Shown piece after piece: positions 37,541-46,517 of a stretch of DNA of 64,000 nucleotides. Positions within the stretch are counted from its first letter, which is position 1; each line of letters starts with the position of its first letter. Under the pieces are notes generated by a model. The model saw only the letters and a program-made list of their open reading frames with translations, was not told the origin of the DNA and did not search any database. The position numbers were made by a program, and so were the translations under genes. Origin of the DNA: Spongiimicrobium salis (lineage in GTDB: Bacteria > Bacteroidota > Bacteroidia > Flavobacteriales > Flavobacteriaceae); assembly GCF_043678055.1 (NCBI RefSeq), contig NZ_JBHEQA010000003.1:186001-250000 (forward strand), in the 5' to 3' direction.

Positions 37541-38218
37541 TTAGGGCAATTTAAACAAGATATTGGGGTCTGGACAATTCTCTTTATAGAATTCAACATC
37601 CTTTTCAGCACACACTCCAGGGTAGTCTCCATGCATTCCCTCCATATCCACTATCAATTGAAAATGAAGATGGGGAGCATAATTCACGTTTACTTCAGGA
37701 GTCCCAAGACGAGCAATGGCAGCCCCCTGTGCTATTTCTTTCCCTATGTACAATTGATCCAAAGAATCCAGCGAAAGATGACCGTATAGGGTATGAAACT
37801 TACAGTTTGCATGTTCATGCGCTAAAATAATGGTAGGACCATAATCCCCTTTTTGGGAATTGTTCTTAAAACTATGCACTTTTCCTGCCATAGGAGCCAC
37901 TATTGTAGTTCCTGCTTTTGCCCAAAAATCGACCCCTAAATGTATTGTCCTAGGTTCGGCATCCATCCCAGAGAAATTGGTGTTTCCTTGATAAAGATTA
38001 CGCTTTTCCATATATCCGCCATATGCGACCAACGCCTTATTTTTCCGACAAACGGTATCTACGTATTTCTGACAAGATATAGGGTCGGTGATGTCAAAAT
38101 CCGACAAGGCTAAATTTTGATTGGAAAGATCAATTGGAGTATATTTATCTAACTGTATATCAGCACTTAAAACGAATTTTCCCTTAATTTCACCAAGAAC
38201 ATCACGTAAGCAATTCAT
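37541..38218 (-). CDS. M23-family (LytM) peptidase
   Basis: 225 aa. The M23 metal site is complete: IHLGVDFW (His93, Asp97), YGHLS (His147) and PHLHFQ (His183/His185). The N-terminal 90 residues are not similar to anything I recognise and no signal peptide is visible, so location is uncertain; alternative starts were checked and none adds one. The family cuts glycyl or peptide bonds in peptidoglycan, but cytosolic-looking M23 proteins of this size occur in Bacteroidota and their role is unclear. It converges on the TesA-like gene with eight nt between stops. Confidence 0.8.
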   Translation of the reverse strand: MNCLRDVLGEIKGKFVLSADIQLDKYTPIDLSNQNLALSDFDITDPISCQKYVDTVCRKNKALVAYGGYMEKRNLYQGNTNFSGMDAEPRTIHLGVDFWAKAGTTIVAPMAGKVHSFKNNSQKGDYGPTIILAHEHANCKFHTLYGHLSLDSLDQLYIGKEIAQGAAIARLGTPEVNVNYAPHLHFQLIVDMEGMHGDYPGVCAEKDVEFYKENCPDPNILFKLP

Positions 38219-38376
38219 AGGATCAAATATAAGCTATCACTCCTTAAAAGTTGCAATCAACAACATTACCGTTCATCGAATATAAGGCTTCGAAATCATA
38301 ATCTTTAGTAATAAAATGTAATTTAGATTCCTTGTTTTAAGGATATTACGAGAATTTTACTAAAAAAAACACGATT

Positions 38377-39543
38377 ATGAAAAGCCCCTTATTTACACAA
38401 AAAAGTCCCAAACTTTTTGTTTTTTTGATGACCATCTTATGGTTTATTTCATGTGATAATTCTTCCTCGTTGGAAGAAGTTGTAATCTCAGATACGCCCA
38501 CTGAGGAAGAAATGCCGCCAGAAGAAGAAACACCCCCACCTTCAGATACTACGAGCTTATTGCGCATTAATAGTGGTGGCGGTGAAGTTACTGTCGGCGA
38601 CCGTGTGTTCCAAGCCGATCAATATTTCAGAGGAAATTCAGAACCTTTTACAAATCCAAGTGTTACCGCTATCGACGGTACCGAAGAAGATGAAATTTTC
38701 CTTACGGAAAGGAATGCGGAGATGGATTTGGAAAGTTTTGGTTATGAAATACCAATTACCGATGGAACGTATACTTTAAATTTATTTTTTGCTGAAATTT
38801 GGTTTGGAGCTCCCGATGGTGGCGCAGATGGCGCCGGAAACAGGGTATTTAACATCGATATTGAAGGAGAGACTCGACTAATGGGGTTTGACATCAATAA
38901 CGAAGTTGGAACTACAACGGCCATTACACAGACATTTACCGTAAATGTGCAAGATGGTCGCTTAAATTTTGAATTGATCCCTTCCATAAACCGGCCTAAA
39001 ATTTCAGGTTTTGAGATTATTGGTACCGGATCCATATTGGACGAGACCGCATCAGGTCCTTCTGACCCAGTTCGCATAAACAGCGGTGGAAATGAAGTTT
39101 CTTTCAATGGAGTTACATTTTTGGCAGACACCTATTTTATAGGAGATGGTGAACCTTTTAACAATCCAAGTGTAACAGAAATTTCCGGGACGGATAATGA
39201 TCAAATTTATCTCACCGAACGCAACTCAAACAGAACTACAGGTTTTGGTTATGAAATTCCACTAAACAATGGAAATTATACCATCAATTTACATTTTGCA
39301 GAAATTTGGTGGGGTGCTCCCGATGGCGGTACCCCAGGTGGTCCTGGCAATAGAGTCTTTAGTGTAGCCATAGAGCGAGAAGTTCTTTTAATGGATTTCG
39401 ACATCAGTGCAGAAGCAGGAAGCACGACCGCGATAGTAAAAACATTTGTTGTGGAGATACGGGATGGTTTATTGAATCTAGACTTTATTACCGATATTGA
39501 CCGCCCTAAAATATCCGCAATCGAAGTTATTGGAAACCCATAA
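38377..39543 (+). CDS. Lipoprotein with two tandem malectin-like domains
   Basis: 388 aa. The signal ends in the lipobox FISC, followed by an acidic Pro-rich linker (TPTEEEMPPEEETPPP). Residues about 62-220 and 230-388 are two homologous malectin-like domains, each with RINSGG, a YLTERN or FLTERN block, FAEIW(F/W)GAPDGG, GNRVF and a closing RPKIS-EI segment. Malectin-type domains bind carbohydrate, so the protein is probably a surface glycan-binding lipoprotein. It is related to the next gene, with which it shares the linker type and domain. A short inverted repeat TCCTT-GTTTT-AAGGA lies just upstream, around 38330-38345. Confidence 0.8.
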   Translation: MKSPLFTQKSPKLFVFLMTILWFISCDNSSSLEEVVISDTPTEEEMPPEEETPPPSDTTSLLRINSGGGEVTVGDRVFQADQYFRGNSEPFTNPSVTAIDGTEEDEIFLTERNAEMDLESFGYEIPITDGTYTLNLFFAEIWFGAPDGGADGAGNRVFNIDIEGETRLMGFDINNEVGTTTAITQTFTVNVQDGRLNFELIPSINRPKISGFEIIGTGSILDETASGPSDPVRINSGGNEVSFNGVTFLADTYFIGDGEPFNNPSVTEISGTDNDQIYLTERNSNRTTGFGYEIPLNNGNYTINLHFAEIWWGAPDGGTPGGPGNRVFSVAIEREVLLMDFDISAEAGSTTAIVKTFVVEIRDGLLNLDFITDIDRPKISAIEVIGNP

Positions 39544-39558
39544 AAAACTTGTCATTCG

Positions 39559-39579
39559 TACACAATAACAAGTTGTGTA
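39559..39579 (+). terminator. Hairpin after the malectin lipoprotein gene
   Basis: TACACAA, loop TAACAAG, TTGTGTA, a perfect 7-bp stem 16 nt after the stop. The T tract is weak, so termination is possible rather than certain. Confidence 0.35.
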
Positions 39580-39594
39580 TCAATACAATAAAAA

Positions 39595-39655
39595 AATCAG
39601 GAAATTAAAAAATTCAAGAGCAGCTTTGCTTTTAAACGAATTTAATTTCCTGATT
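39595..39655. repeat. 15-bp perfect inverted repeat in the malectin gene spacer
   Basis: AATCAGGAAATTAAA (39595-39609) and TTTAATTTCCTGATT (39641-39655) pair perfectly across a 31-nt spacer. As the hairpin has a run of A before it, it could act as a terminator-like structure on the minus strand or an RNA structure in the leader of the next gene. Confidence 0.5.
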
Positions 39656-39690
39656 AACCTATAAATTAACAAAATCTTCTTCTTTTTAGC

Positions 39691-39722
39691 TACTTTTGTT
39701 AATAACTATTAAATTATAGTTA
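39691..39722 (+). promoter_or_regulatory. -7 element with overlapping palindrome before the kelch lipoprotein gene
   Basis: TACTTTTG (39691-39698) matches TAnnTTTG exactly. The palindrome TAACTAT-TAAATT-ATAGTTA follows at 39703-39722, where transcription would begin, which suits an operator. No TTG at the right distance was found. The ATG is at 39744. Confidence 0.4.
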
Positions 39723-39743
39723 ATAAATCCCAATCCATTAGGC

Positions 39744-41432
39744 ATGATACATTTCGAGTTTAAGAAATTTTACTGGATTTTAAGTATTGTATTTTTTACT
39801 ATACTCGTTGCTTGTTCGGCTGATACGGATATTATGACATTTGGTGATGGAGTACCTCTGGAAGTACCTACCGACGGAGATACACCTTCGGATGATGAAA
39901 CTCCATCCGATGATGACACGCCACCAGATGACGATACTCCGCCGGACGATGACACGCCACCAGATGACGATACTCCACCGGACGATGACACGCCACCGAA
40001 TGATGATACACCTCCGGACGATGATATGCCTCCACCCGATCCTTCTTCACTCTTACGTATCAATTGTGGTGGTGGAGAAGTAAATTTTGGGGACCTAACG
40101 TATTTGGCCGATGATTTCTTTAGCGGAGGGGGTACGTTTAGCAACAGCAATGTCACCGATATCGCAGGAACCCAAATGGATGAAATTTATTTAAGTGAGC
40201 GCAGTGCTGATAGTGATTTGGGTTCTTTTAGATATACTATTCCCATTAGCAACGGCACTTATCAATTGGATTTGCATTTTGCCGAAATTTGGTTTGGAGC
40301 TCCTAATAGTGGCCCAGACGGACCCGGAAATAGAATCTTTGACGTTTTTATTGAAGGGGAATCGTTTCTTATGAATTTTGATATCAATAATGAAGTAGGC
40401 ACAACAACGGCCACTATTCAAACCTTTACTGTTGAAGTGCAGGATGAACGTATGGACATTGTTTTTACCAGTAGTGTAAACCGTCCAAAATTATCTGCCT
40501 TCGAGATTATCGGAAATGGAGAATTATTGGAAGATGTTTGTGAGTTTACTCCGTTAGCAGACTCCGCACTTGAAAAATTAGAGGCCCAAAGTGCAGAAGT
40601 AAATGGCCGCATTTATGTTTTTGCCGGCTTTTTGGCCGACCTCATCATCACGGACGCCACCGAAATATATGATCCCAGTACGGATCGTTGGTTAAGTGGT
40701 GCTCCTATGCCTTTGGCGGTGACACACATGGGAACCACGGTAGTTCAAGATGAAATCTGGATTGTTGGTGGATTTGCCGGAGATCATCCAGGAGTTGCTA
40801 CAGATCGCGTACAAATCTATAATACCGTTACGAATTCCTGGCGTGAAGGGCCTCCATTACCCAATCCAAGAGGTTCAGGAGCTGCTGTATACAATATGGG
40901 GAAACTCCATTTCTTTGGTGGTTTGTTGCCCGATAGAAATACAGATGTAGCTGAGCATGTTGTCCTTGACTTATCCGATCAGGCGGCAGGTTGGCAAGTA
41001 GCTGCTGATATGCCTGTAGCCAGAAACCATCATAGTGGCGCTAGTGTTAATGGCAAGGTATACGCCATTGGAGGGCAAACAGGGCATGACCTTAGTGTGA
41101 ATGATAGGGATCTTTTACATGTCTACGATCCAGCTACGGACCAATGGACCCAATTGGCCAATTTGCCTTCTAGACGTTCGCATTTTGAGCCCGGAACTAT
41201 TGTTCACAATAACAAAATCATCATTGTTGGAGGTAGGCGTGGGAATTTCTTTTTTGAAAATATCACCACCTATGACCCAGCAACCAATACCTGGTCTGAG
41301 AATTGTCCGCTCCCCAACAAGCTTTTGGCCCCTGTGGCTAAAGTTTTTGGAAATCAATTGATCATAAGTAATGGGGGTATTGATGGTATTAATGAACCAC
41401 AAAATAGCACCATGTGGATTCCAATTCAGTAA
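39744..41432 (+). CDS. Lipoprotein with Asp-rich repeat linker, malectin-like domain and kelch propeller
   Basis: 562 aa. The lipobox is VACS (Cys24). Residues about 44-97 are a (D-D-D-T-P-P)n linker. Residues about 103-250 form one malectin-like domain (RINCGGGE, YLSERS, FAEIWFGAP, GNRIF, RPKLSAFEI). Residues about 270-560 form a kelch-type beta-propeller with repeated GG and Y-x-P-x-T-x-x-W motifs (IYDPSTDRWLS, VYDPATDQWTQ, TYDPATNTWSE). A malectin plus kelch combination suggests glycan recognition at the surface. There is no copper or catalytic signature of galactose oxidase that I can confirm. It may act together with the preceding two-malectin lipoprotein. Confidence 0.85.
   Translation: MIHFEFKKFYWILSIVFFTILVACSADTDIMTFGDGVPLEVPTDGDTPSDDETPSDDDTPPDDDTPPDDDTPPDDDTPPDDDTPPNDDTPPDDDMPPPDPSSLLRINCGGGEVNFGDLTYLADDFFSGGGTFSNSNVTDIAGTQMDEIYLSERSADSDLGSFRYTIPISNGTYQLDLHFAEIWFGAPNSGPDGPGNRIFDVFIEGESFLMNFDINNEVGTTTATIQTFTVEVQDERMDIVFTSSVNRPKLSAFEIIGNGELLEDVCEFTPLADSALEKLEAQSAEVNGRIYVFAGFLADLIITDATEIYDPSTDRWLSGAPMPLAVTHMGTTVVQDEIWIVGGFAGDHPGVATDRVQIYNTVTNSWREGPPLPNPRGSGAAVYNMGKLHFFGGLLPDRNTDVAEHVVLDLSDQAAGWQVAADMPVARNHHSGASVNGKVYAIGGQTGHDLSVNDRDLLHVYDPATDQWTQLANLPSRRSHFEPGTIVHNNKIIIVGGRRGNFFFENITTYDPATNTWSENCPLPNKLLAPVAKVFGNQLIISNGGIDGINEPQNSTMWIPIQ
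39873..40034 (+). repeat. 18-bp in-frame tandem repeat coding (DDDTPP)n
   Basis: About nine copies of an 18-bp unit encode the Asp/Thr/Pro linker. Alternate units share codon choices, giving a 36-bp higher-order period. Because the unit is a multiple of three, slippage changes linker length without breaking the frame. Confidence 0.8.
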
Positions 41433-41522
41433 GCACTTCGTGGTGCAGTGGCCTTTAACATTTTTTAACCTCTTATTCGTAAGGTTTACGGCCTTTGCCT
41501 ACTAATTGTTAAAATACAGACA

Positions 41523-42203
41523 ATGAAGTTGATCAAAATTACATTATTGACGGTCGCTGCACTATTTTCAGCAAGCTGTCAATCCAAAGCGAAACAAACT
41601 ACGGAAATTGCCCAACATGCCAAAAAACAGGAAGTAAAAATCTCCGCACAGGATTTGCAACAATACGAAACGGCCTATTTTGCCAGTGGATGTTTTTGGT
41701 GTGTAGAAGCAATTTACGAAAGCGTAAAAGGGGTAAAAGAAGTAGTTTCTGGATATTCAGGAGGCACCGAAAAAAACCCAACTTATGAACAAGTGGGAGG
41801 TGGATATACCAGCCATGCCGAAGCTGTAAAAGTATACTATGACCCTAAAGTGGTTAATTTTACTGAATTGGTACAGGTGTTTTTTGGTTCCCATGATCCA
41901 ACCACCTTAAATCGTCAAGGACCAGATAGAGGTCCGCAATACCGTTCGGTTGCTTTTTACAAGAATGATAAAGAAAAGAAAATCATTGAAGGCTATATGG
42001 CAGCTTTGGTAGAAAAAAATGTTTACGACAGGCCAATCGTTACCGAAGTAGTGCCGTTTACCACTTTTTACGACGCCGAAGAATACCATCAGGATTACGA
42101 AAAGAAACATCCTAACAATTCATATATCAGAGCGGTTTCTATTCCTCGATTGAAGCGGTTTCAGGAGAATTTTCCGGAGTATTTAAAGAAAGAGGCCCAC
42201 TAG
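41523..42203 (+). CDS. msrA: Peptide methionine sulfoxide reductase MsrA (lipoprotein)
   Basis: 226 aa. The lipobox SASC gives a lipidated Cys19. The MsrA active site GCFWCVE starts at residue 56, with the catalytic Cys57 and Cys60, and is followed by the family blocks GYSGG, NPTYE, HAEAV, SHDPT and RGPQYRS. It reduces methionine-S-sulfoxide in exported proteins, so it acts at the envelope rather than in the cytosol. The domain is of normal length. A strong terminator follows at 42235. Confidence 0.9.
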   Translation: MKLIKITLLTVAALFSASCQSKAKQTTEIAQHAKKQEVKISAQDLQQYETAYFASGCFWCVEAIYESVKGVKEVVSGYSGGTEKNPTYEQVGGGYTSHAEAVKVYYDPKVVNFTELVQVFFGSHDPTTLNRQGPDRGPQYRSVAFYKNDKEKKIIEGYMAALVEKNVYDRPIVTEVVPFTTFYDAEEYHQDYEKKHPNNSYIRAVSIPRLKRFQENFPEYLKKEAH

Positions 42204-42234
42204 AAGAAGTATAGGAGTTAAAGTCATATGACCC

Positions 42235-42270
42235 AAGCTATAAAAATTACTGTTTTTATAGCTTTTTTTT
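42235..42270 (+). terminator. Terminator after msrA
   Basis: AAGCTATAAAAA pairs with TTTTTATAGCTT around the loop TTACTG, giving a 12-bp stem that continues into eight T residues. Confidence 0.85.
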
Positions 42271-42317
42271 GCCTCAAAGAAATTCACAAAATGCAAGTAA
42301 GGATGTCTTAAGGAGCT

Positions 42318-43820
42318 TTATTCTTTTAGCACTACATCGCTATATTTGGAATTTATTACGATAGATTTATCCGTATTCCGGGTTTTATAATATCCTTTGT
42401 GCAGTGTTTGATCACTTCCTTTTGTTTTGCTCAATACCAAACTTGCCGGACTGGATAATTTAGAGGCCGTGCCGTTCACATAAATAGTGAACGGCGCGGT
42501 GGGCAAGTTGCAATGTAATTCTCCATTTTCAATGTTGATGTCAACATCTTTAAAGTTTTTGGAGACATAGTTAATCTGTAAGGGTCCAAAATCATTTTGA
42601 ATCAATGCACTCTGTAACAATCGATCAATAGTGACATGGGAGGAAGTAGCATCCAAAATTAAATTTTGTACCTCTTTTAACTTCACTTCCTCAGAATAGG
42701 CAGCTTTTAATTGCCCATAATTCCACTTTTCCACACTGATAGGCGAATATGAGGCTTCAATTTCTGTATGATCCCCATCAATGGCGTAAGCAAATAAACT
42801 GGCATAGGCTAAATTTGCTTTCATATTTTTGGTGTTTTCTGCCAACTTTACTTCTCCGTGGCGAACATTCATTTTTAAAGTGGTGGATTTTGGCATTTTT
42901 ACCCTGACCGTCTTCTTAATTTTATGCTTTCTCTTCTTAGAAGGGTAATAGATTGTGCTAGGTGTATTCAGCAATAAGGTATCTACGTTTAACAATAGTT
43001 CGTGGACATTAGTGGACAAGCTATCTACATTGAAATACAGGGTATCAAGAGCACCTTTCAGGTATTTTTGTCGTTTTTTTAATTGTCTTTCCCTGCGTTT
43101 TACCAATTCTTCCCTGCGCTCCACATATGCTTTTCGCCGCTCTTTCTTACGTTCAAGCAATGCTTTTTTTCGTTCGGCCCTTAGTTTTTCATACCGTATG
43201 GCCTTCCTATTTCTCTCTTTTTTAACCTTGGCCTTATTCTCTTTCAATTCTTTGCGCACCGCACGTTGAATTTCCTTGAGTGTAGCTCCGTGTTCTTTCT
43301 TCCACTCCTCAAGATATTTATCCCCATGTTTTTCAAATTCCTTATAATCAAAACTGAAATCGGAAAGCGCACCCCAATCAAAATCCAGTTTTATATCAGG
43401 GAATTCATATACATCGAACACGCTTTCGTCTAAATCGGGCAATTCGGGAATCACAATATCGAATTTGTAATTTCCTTGATGATGGAAATCCCGAACAAAC
43501 CAAGGGTTTTTCTTTCCACTGCGAATGCTTACTGTGCTGCTATTTCCCCAAATTTCAAATTTATTTTTTTCAAAATAGGAAGCAGCTTCGTCCTCTGACA
43601 TTCCTTCTACCTCGATCGTAACCTCTACTTGTATTTGGTTTTTATCCCAAGTTTCAAATTCAATATCGGTATAGGTTGTGTTAATATCCAAAACGGCATT
43701 GGCGTCCACCTCAAAGCTTTCCTTAAAATTTTTCGTTTGCTTTTGAGCCTGTAGGCCATTTACAAAAAAGGATAGCAATAATAGGGTTATTCCTAAAGAT
43801 TTATATGTCAACTGTTTCAT
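42318..43820 (-). CDS. Exported protein with charged helix insert, downstream of ECF sigma / anti-sigma genes
   Basis: 500 aa with a signal peptide (residues 1-26, ending LQAQ). Residues about 30-150 and 290-500 are rich in short beta strands with periodic Asn and Val, like DUF4097-type adhesin-fold proteins (VLDINTTYTDIEFETWD, VDINIENGELHCNLP). Between them residues about 160-255 are an extremely charged Lys/Arg/Glu stretch (ERKKALLERKKERRKAYVER and similar) that must form a long helix. It starts inside the end of the upstream gene (20-nt overlap). I infer an envelope protein that works with the anti-sigma factor, for example as a sensor or target; this is inference from position only. Confidence 0.6.
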   Translation of the reverse strand: MKQLTYKSLGITLLLLSFFVNGLQAQKQTKNFKESFEVDANAVLDINTTYTDIEFETWDKNQIQVEVTIEVEGMSEDEAASYFEKNKFEIWGNSSTVSIRSGKKNPWFVRDFHHQGNYKFDIVIPELPDLDESVFDVYEFPDIKLDFDWGALSDFSFDYKEFEKHGDKYLEEWKKEHGATLKEIQRAVRKELKENKAKVKKERNRKAIRYEKLRAERKKALLERKKERRKAYVERREELVKRRERQLKKRQKYLKGALDTLYFNVDSLSTNVHELLLNVDTLLLNTPSTIYYPSKKRKHKIKKTVRVKMPKSTTLKMNVRHGEVKLAENTKNMKANLAYASLFAYAIDGDHTEIEASYSPISVEKWNYGQLKAAYSEEVKLKEVQNLILDATSSHVTIDRLLQSALIQNDFGPLQINYVSKNFKDVDINIENGELHCNLPTAPFTIYVNGTASKLSSPASLVLSKTKGSDQTLHKGYYKTRNTDKSIVINSKYSDVVLKE

Positions 43821-44370
43821 TTCTTGATGATTTTAATTCGTTCAACTTCGCTTTTAACTGTTGTAACAACTGTAACCGTAATTGCAAGTTTTTAATCAAA
43901 GCGGTAATGGTCTGATCATTGGGGCCTATTTCATTCAATTCTTCATTCAATACTTCATAGTCTATATTGAGCTCTTTTAAGCGTTCCATAAAACTATCTA
44001 CCAGAAGTTTGTTTTCTTCGGACACCTCCAATTGTGATAATTCAAGGCTGATATTGGCCACATAATAATTCTCAACTTTCTTAAGGTCGGGCGACAGATC
44101 ACCCAAGGAAATCGTTTCATCCTCTTCCGCTGTTGTATTATTTACGACCTCCTCTTCGGGTTTCCCTTCCGTAGATGTCATTAATAAGATACCTCCAAGA
44201 CTGATAAAGAGCACAAAAACCGCTGCAACTTTCAAGAGGCCACGATACGACCGCTTTTGCACTGGCAAATCGGCATCCAACCGATCCATAAACCGAGCCT
44301 CATGTCCTTCCTTCATGGAGAAATTCGTTTCTTTTTCCTTACCGAACATTTCCCTAAGATCCTGTCCCAT
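43801..44370 (-). CDS. Putative anti-sigma factor membrane protein
   Basis: 189 aa. A short cytoplasmic N-terminus (residues 1-45), one membrane helix at about 46-64 (LLKVAAVFVLFISLGGILLM), then a periplasmic acidic region and a Leu-rich helical C-terminus (NLQLRLQLLQQLKAKLNEL). The topology and position directly behind an ECF sigma factor gene, with a 17-nt overlap, are typical of anti-sigma factors. No zinc-binding HxxxCxxC motif is present, so it would be an atypical one. It overlaps the downstream gene by 20 nt, which suggests coupled synthesis. Confidence 0.65.
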   Translation of the reverse strand: MGQDLREMFGKEKETNFSMKEGHEARFMDRLDADLPVQKRSYRGLLKVAAVFVLFISLGGILLMTSTEGKPEEEVVNNTTAEEDETISLGDLSPDLKKVENYYVANISLELSQLEVSEENKLLVDSFMERLKELNIDYEVLNEELNEIGPNDQTITALIKNLQLRLQLLQQLKAKLNELKSSRNETVDI

Positions 44371-44896
44371 ATACTTTATTTTTAAGTAGTTCCTTTAAAT
44401 GCCCTTTACCACGAAGCAAACGTGTTCTACAGGCCGTTGGTGTCAAGTCCAAGATTGCTGAAATTTCTTTATGATCATAGCCCTCCACCAAAAATAATTG
44501 AACAACGTACCTATACTTCTCTGGTAATTTTTCCATTGCAGATTTCACCTCCGCTATGGTTGTATCATCGGTAACCGTCCAATCTTCATCCTCTACGACA
44601 TGCATATAAACTTCATTGAGTTCCACGTGCTGATGTCGTTTTGATTTTAAGAAATCGATACTCGTATTCACAACGATACGTTTTAACCAAGCTCCAAAAC
44701 TCACATCACCTTTAAATTGATCTATCTTTTGAAAGGCCTTTACAAATGCGTCTTGCAGGACGTCTTCTGCATCATCTGTATTCTTCAAAAAACGCATAGC
44801 TACGCAGAACATCGCATCACAGTACTTCTTGTACAGTTTCAGTTGTGCTTTGCGATCATTTTTTTTGCACTGCGCTACTAAATCAATTTGAAACAT
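44354..44896 (-). CDS. ECF-type RNA polymerase sigma factor
   Basis: 180 aa. Region 2 (residues about 10-80) carries the -10 binding block DDAEDVLQDAFVKAF and the following FGAWLKRIVVNTSIDFLK. Region 4 (about 120-175) has the helix-turn-helix LPEKYRYVVQLFLVEGYDHKEI and LDLTPTACRTRLLRG. Length is normal for ECF factors. It is the first gene of a three-gene overlapping operon with a putative anti-sigma factor and an envelope protein. The class and signal cannot be assigned from sequence alone. Confidence 0.9.
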   Translation of the reverse strand: MFQIDLVAQCKKNDRKAQLKLYKKYCDAMFCVAMRFLKNTDDAEDVLQDAFVKAFQKIDQFKGDVSFGAWLKRIVVNTSIDFLKSKRHQHVELNEVYMHVVEDEDWTVTDDTTIAEVKSAMEKLPEKYRYVVQLFLVEGYDHKEISAILDLTPTACRTRLLRGKGHLKELLKNKVYGTGS

Positions 44897-45006
44897 GCTA
44901 CTCGTTTCGTTGTTGGTTACAATTGTTATTCTTCTTAAAGACGATTCAAAAATTGTGATGTTGCAGAAAACAATTAATTTTATAAAAATTAATAAAATAC
45001 GGGTAT

Positions 45007-45915
45007 TTGAATCAAGTTACCATTAAAAACGATCATATCTCGCTTACTGTTTTGGATTATGGGGCCATAATTCAAAAAATGCAGATCAAGACACCTCAAG
45101 GAACCTATATAGAGGGGGTTTTAGGGTATGAAGATCCAGAAAATTATTTAATCGATCCTTTTTTTTTAGGGGCTTGTGTAGGTCGCTATGCCGGAAGAAT
45201 ATCAGATGGAGGTTTTACCCTTAATGGAAAAAAATACCCCTTATCCACGGAAAATGACGTACATCTTCATGGTGGAAAAAGCGGATTCAGTAAAAAATTC
45301 TGGACTATTGACCAAGTAGAACAGGGCCCTACCCCCTATATTAGCCTATCCTATCTAAGTGCGCATTTGGAAGAAGGTTATCCGGGGAATCTAAAAGTTA
45401 AAATTACCTACAAACTTGTTCGGAATGAGCTTCATATCATACAAGAAGCATATACCGATGAGACCACCGTTGTCAACTTAACCAATCACTCCTATTTCTC
45501 TCTGGACCCGCACCCCGCTATAGCGCATTATCAGATGAAGTTGGAATCCTCCCATATTCTCGAAACAGATGATCGTCTTCTCCCCACAGGAAAACAGATT
45601 CCCGTGAATGACTCCCAATATGACTTTCGTCAAGAAAGGAAAATTGGGAATACCCGCTTGGACACGCCCTTTGTTTTGGATAAGGTGCAAAAGGAAACGA
45701 TTTCCGTTGCTTCCCAAAAATCAGGATTATCCATGCAAATTAAGACCAACCAACCCGCTGTGATCGTATATACCCCGAACAAACTTCCTGGGATTTGTTT
45801 TGAAACACAGAATTTTCCGGATGCCCCCAATAATGCCTCCTTTCCGTCATCGGTGCTTCACCCAGGGGAAACCTATAACAATACTAGTATATTTAAATTT
45901 GGTTTTATACATTAG
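45007..45915 (+). CDS. galM: Aldose 1-epimerase
   Basis: 302 aa. Typical GalM blocks are present: VLDYGAIIQ at the start, NYLIDPFFLGACVGRYAGRI, HLHGGKSGFSKKFW (His83 region), NLTNHSYFSL (second catalytic His) and PGICFETQNFPDAPN (catalytic Glu). It interconverts alpha and beta anomers of hexoses. The start is a TTG at 45007; a stop at 44983 in the same frame excludes any upstream ATG, and no internal ATG would leave the first conserved strand intact. It heads a unit with the DUF2911 gene (30 nt) and meaB (2 nt). Confidence 0.85.
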   Translation: MNQVTIKNDHISLTVLDYGAIIQKMQIKTPQGTYIEGVLGYEDPENYLIDPFFLGACVGRYAGRISDGGFTLNGKKYPLSTENDVHLHGGKSGFSKKFWTIDQVEQGPTPYISLSYLSAHLEEGYPGNLKVKITYKLVRNELHIIQEAYTDETTVVNLTNHSYFSLDPHPAIAHYQMKLESSHILETDDRLLPTGKQIPVNDSQYDFRQERKIGNTRLDTPFVLDKVQKETISVASQKSGLSMQIKTNQPAVIVYTPNKLPGICFETQNFPDAPNNASFPSSVLHPGETYNNTSIFKFGFIH

Positions 45916-45945
45916 ATTATCCAGAAATCACAAAATACATCGCGT

Positions 45946-46515
45946 ATGAAATTTTTAAAATGGACTTTGATCGTGATAGGGGTATTGGCACTTCTTTTCT
46001 TTTTTGTCATTGGCCCCTATATGAAAACGCAGACCAAAAAACATAGTCCCGAGCAATCGGCTACTTATGTTGATCAAGATTCAAAGCTTGATTTATTGGT
46101 GAATTATAACAGTCCTTCCAAAAAGGGAAGGGTCATTTTTGGGGAATTAGTGCCTTACGATCAAGTATGGAGAACCGGGGCAAATGAACCCACAACAATG
46201 ACGACAAACAGCACTATCGCGGTAAAGGGAAAAAACCTCCCCGCCGGCACGTATTCCATATGGACCATTCCCAGGGAAAAGAAGTGGACCGTTATCTTTA
46301 ATTCAAATATTCCCGATTGGGGCGTATCCTTGGGTGTAAATGGCATGGAGCCTTCTTGGGACGAAGCCCATGACGTGATCAAAGTGGAAGTTCCAGTGGA
46401 GGATTTAAAGGAGGTTGTGGAAAATTTTACTATCGATTTTACAGTAGAAGATCAATTGTACCTTACCTTGGCATGGGATACCACGAAAGTACGCGTCCCC
46501 ATTAGCACAAATTAA
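45946..46515 (+). CDS. DUF2911 membrane-anchored protein
   Basis: 189 aa. One N-terminal membrane helix (residues about 5-24) anchors a beta-rich domain with DUF2911 features: VNYNSPSKKGR-IFGELVPYDQVWRTGANEPT split across the middle, LPAGTYSIWTIP and WTVIFN. The domain probably lies in the periplasm. Function is not established. The stop is two nt from the meaB start, so the two are likely to be translated together. Confidence 0.8.
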   Translation: MKFLKWTLIVIGVLALLFFFVIGPYMKTQTKKHSPEQSATYVDQDSKLDLLVNYNSPSKKGRVIFGELVPYDQVWRTGANEPTTMTTNSTIAVKGKNLPAGTYSIWTIPREKKWTVIFNSNIPDWGVSLGVNGMEPSWDEAHDVIKVEVPVEDLKEVVENFTIDFTVEDQLYLTLAWDTTKVRVPISTN

Positions 46516-46517
46516 AT

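Noticed and set aside
39873..40034. CRISPR-like repeat
   Set aside because: The units are 18 bp, contiguous and in frame with a protein, with no spacers.
39770..40156. Gly/Ser-rich frame antisense to the Asp-rich repeats
   Set aside because: A mirror image of the tandem repeat; the lipoprotein on the plus strand has a full signal and domains.
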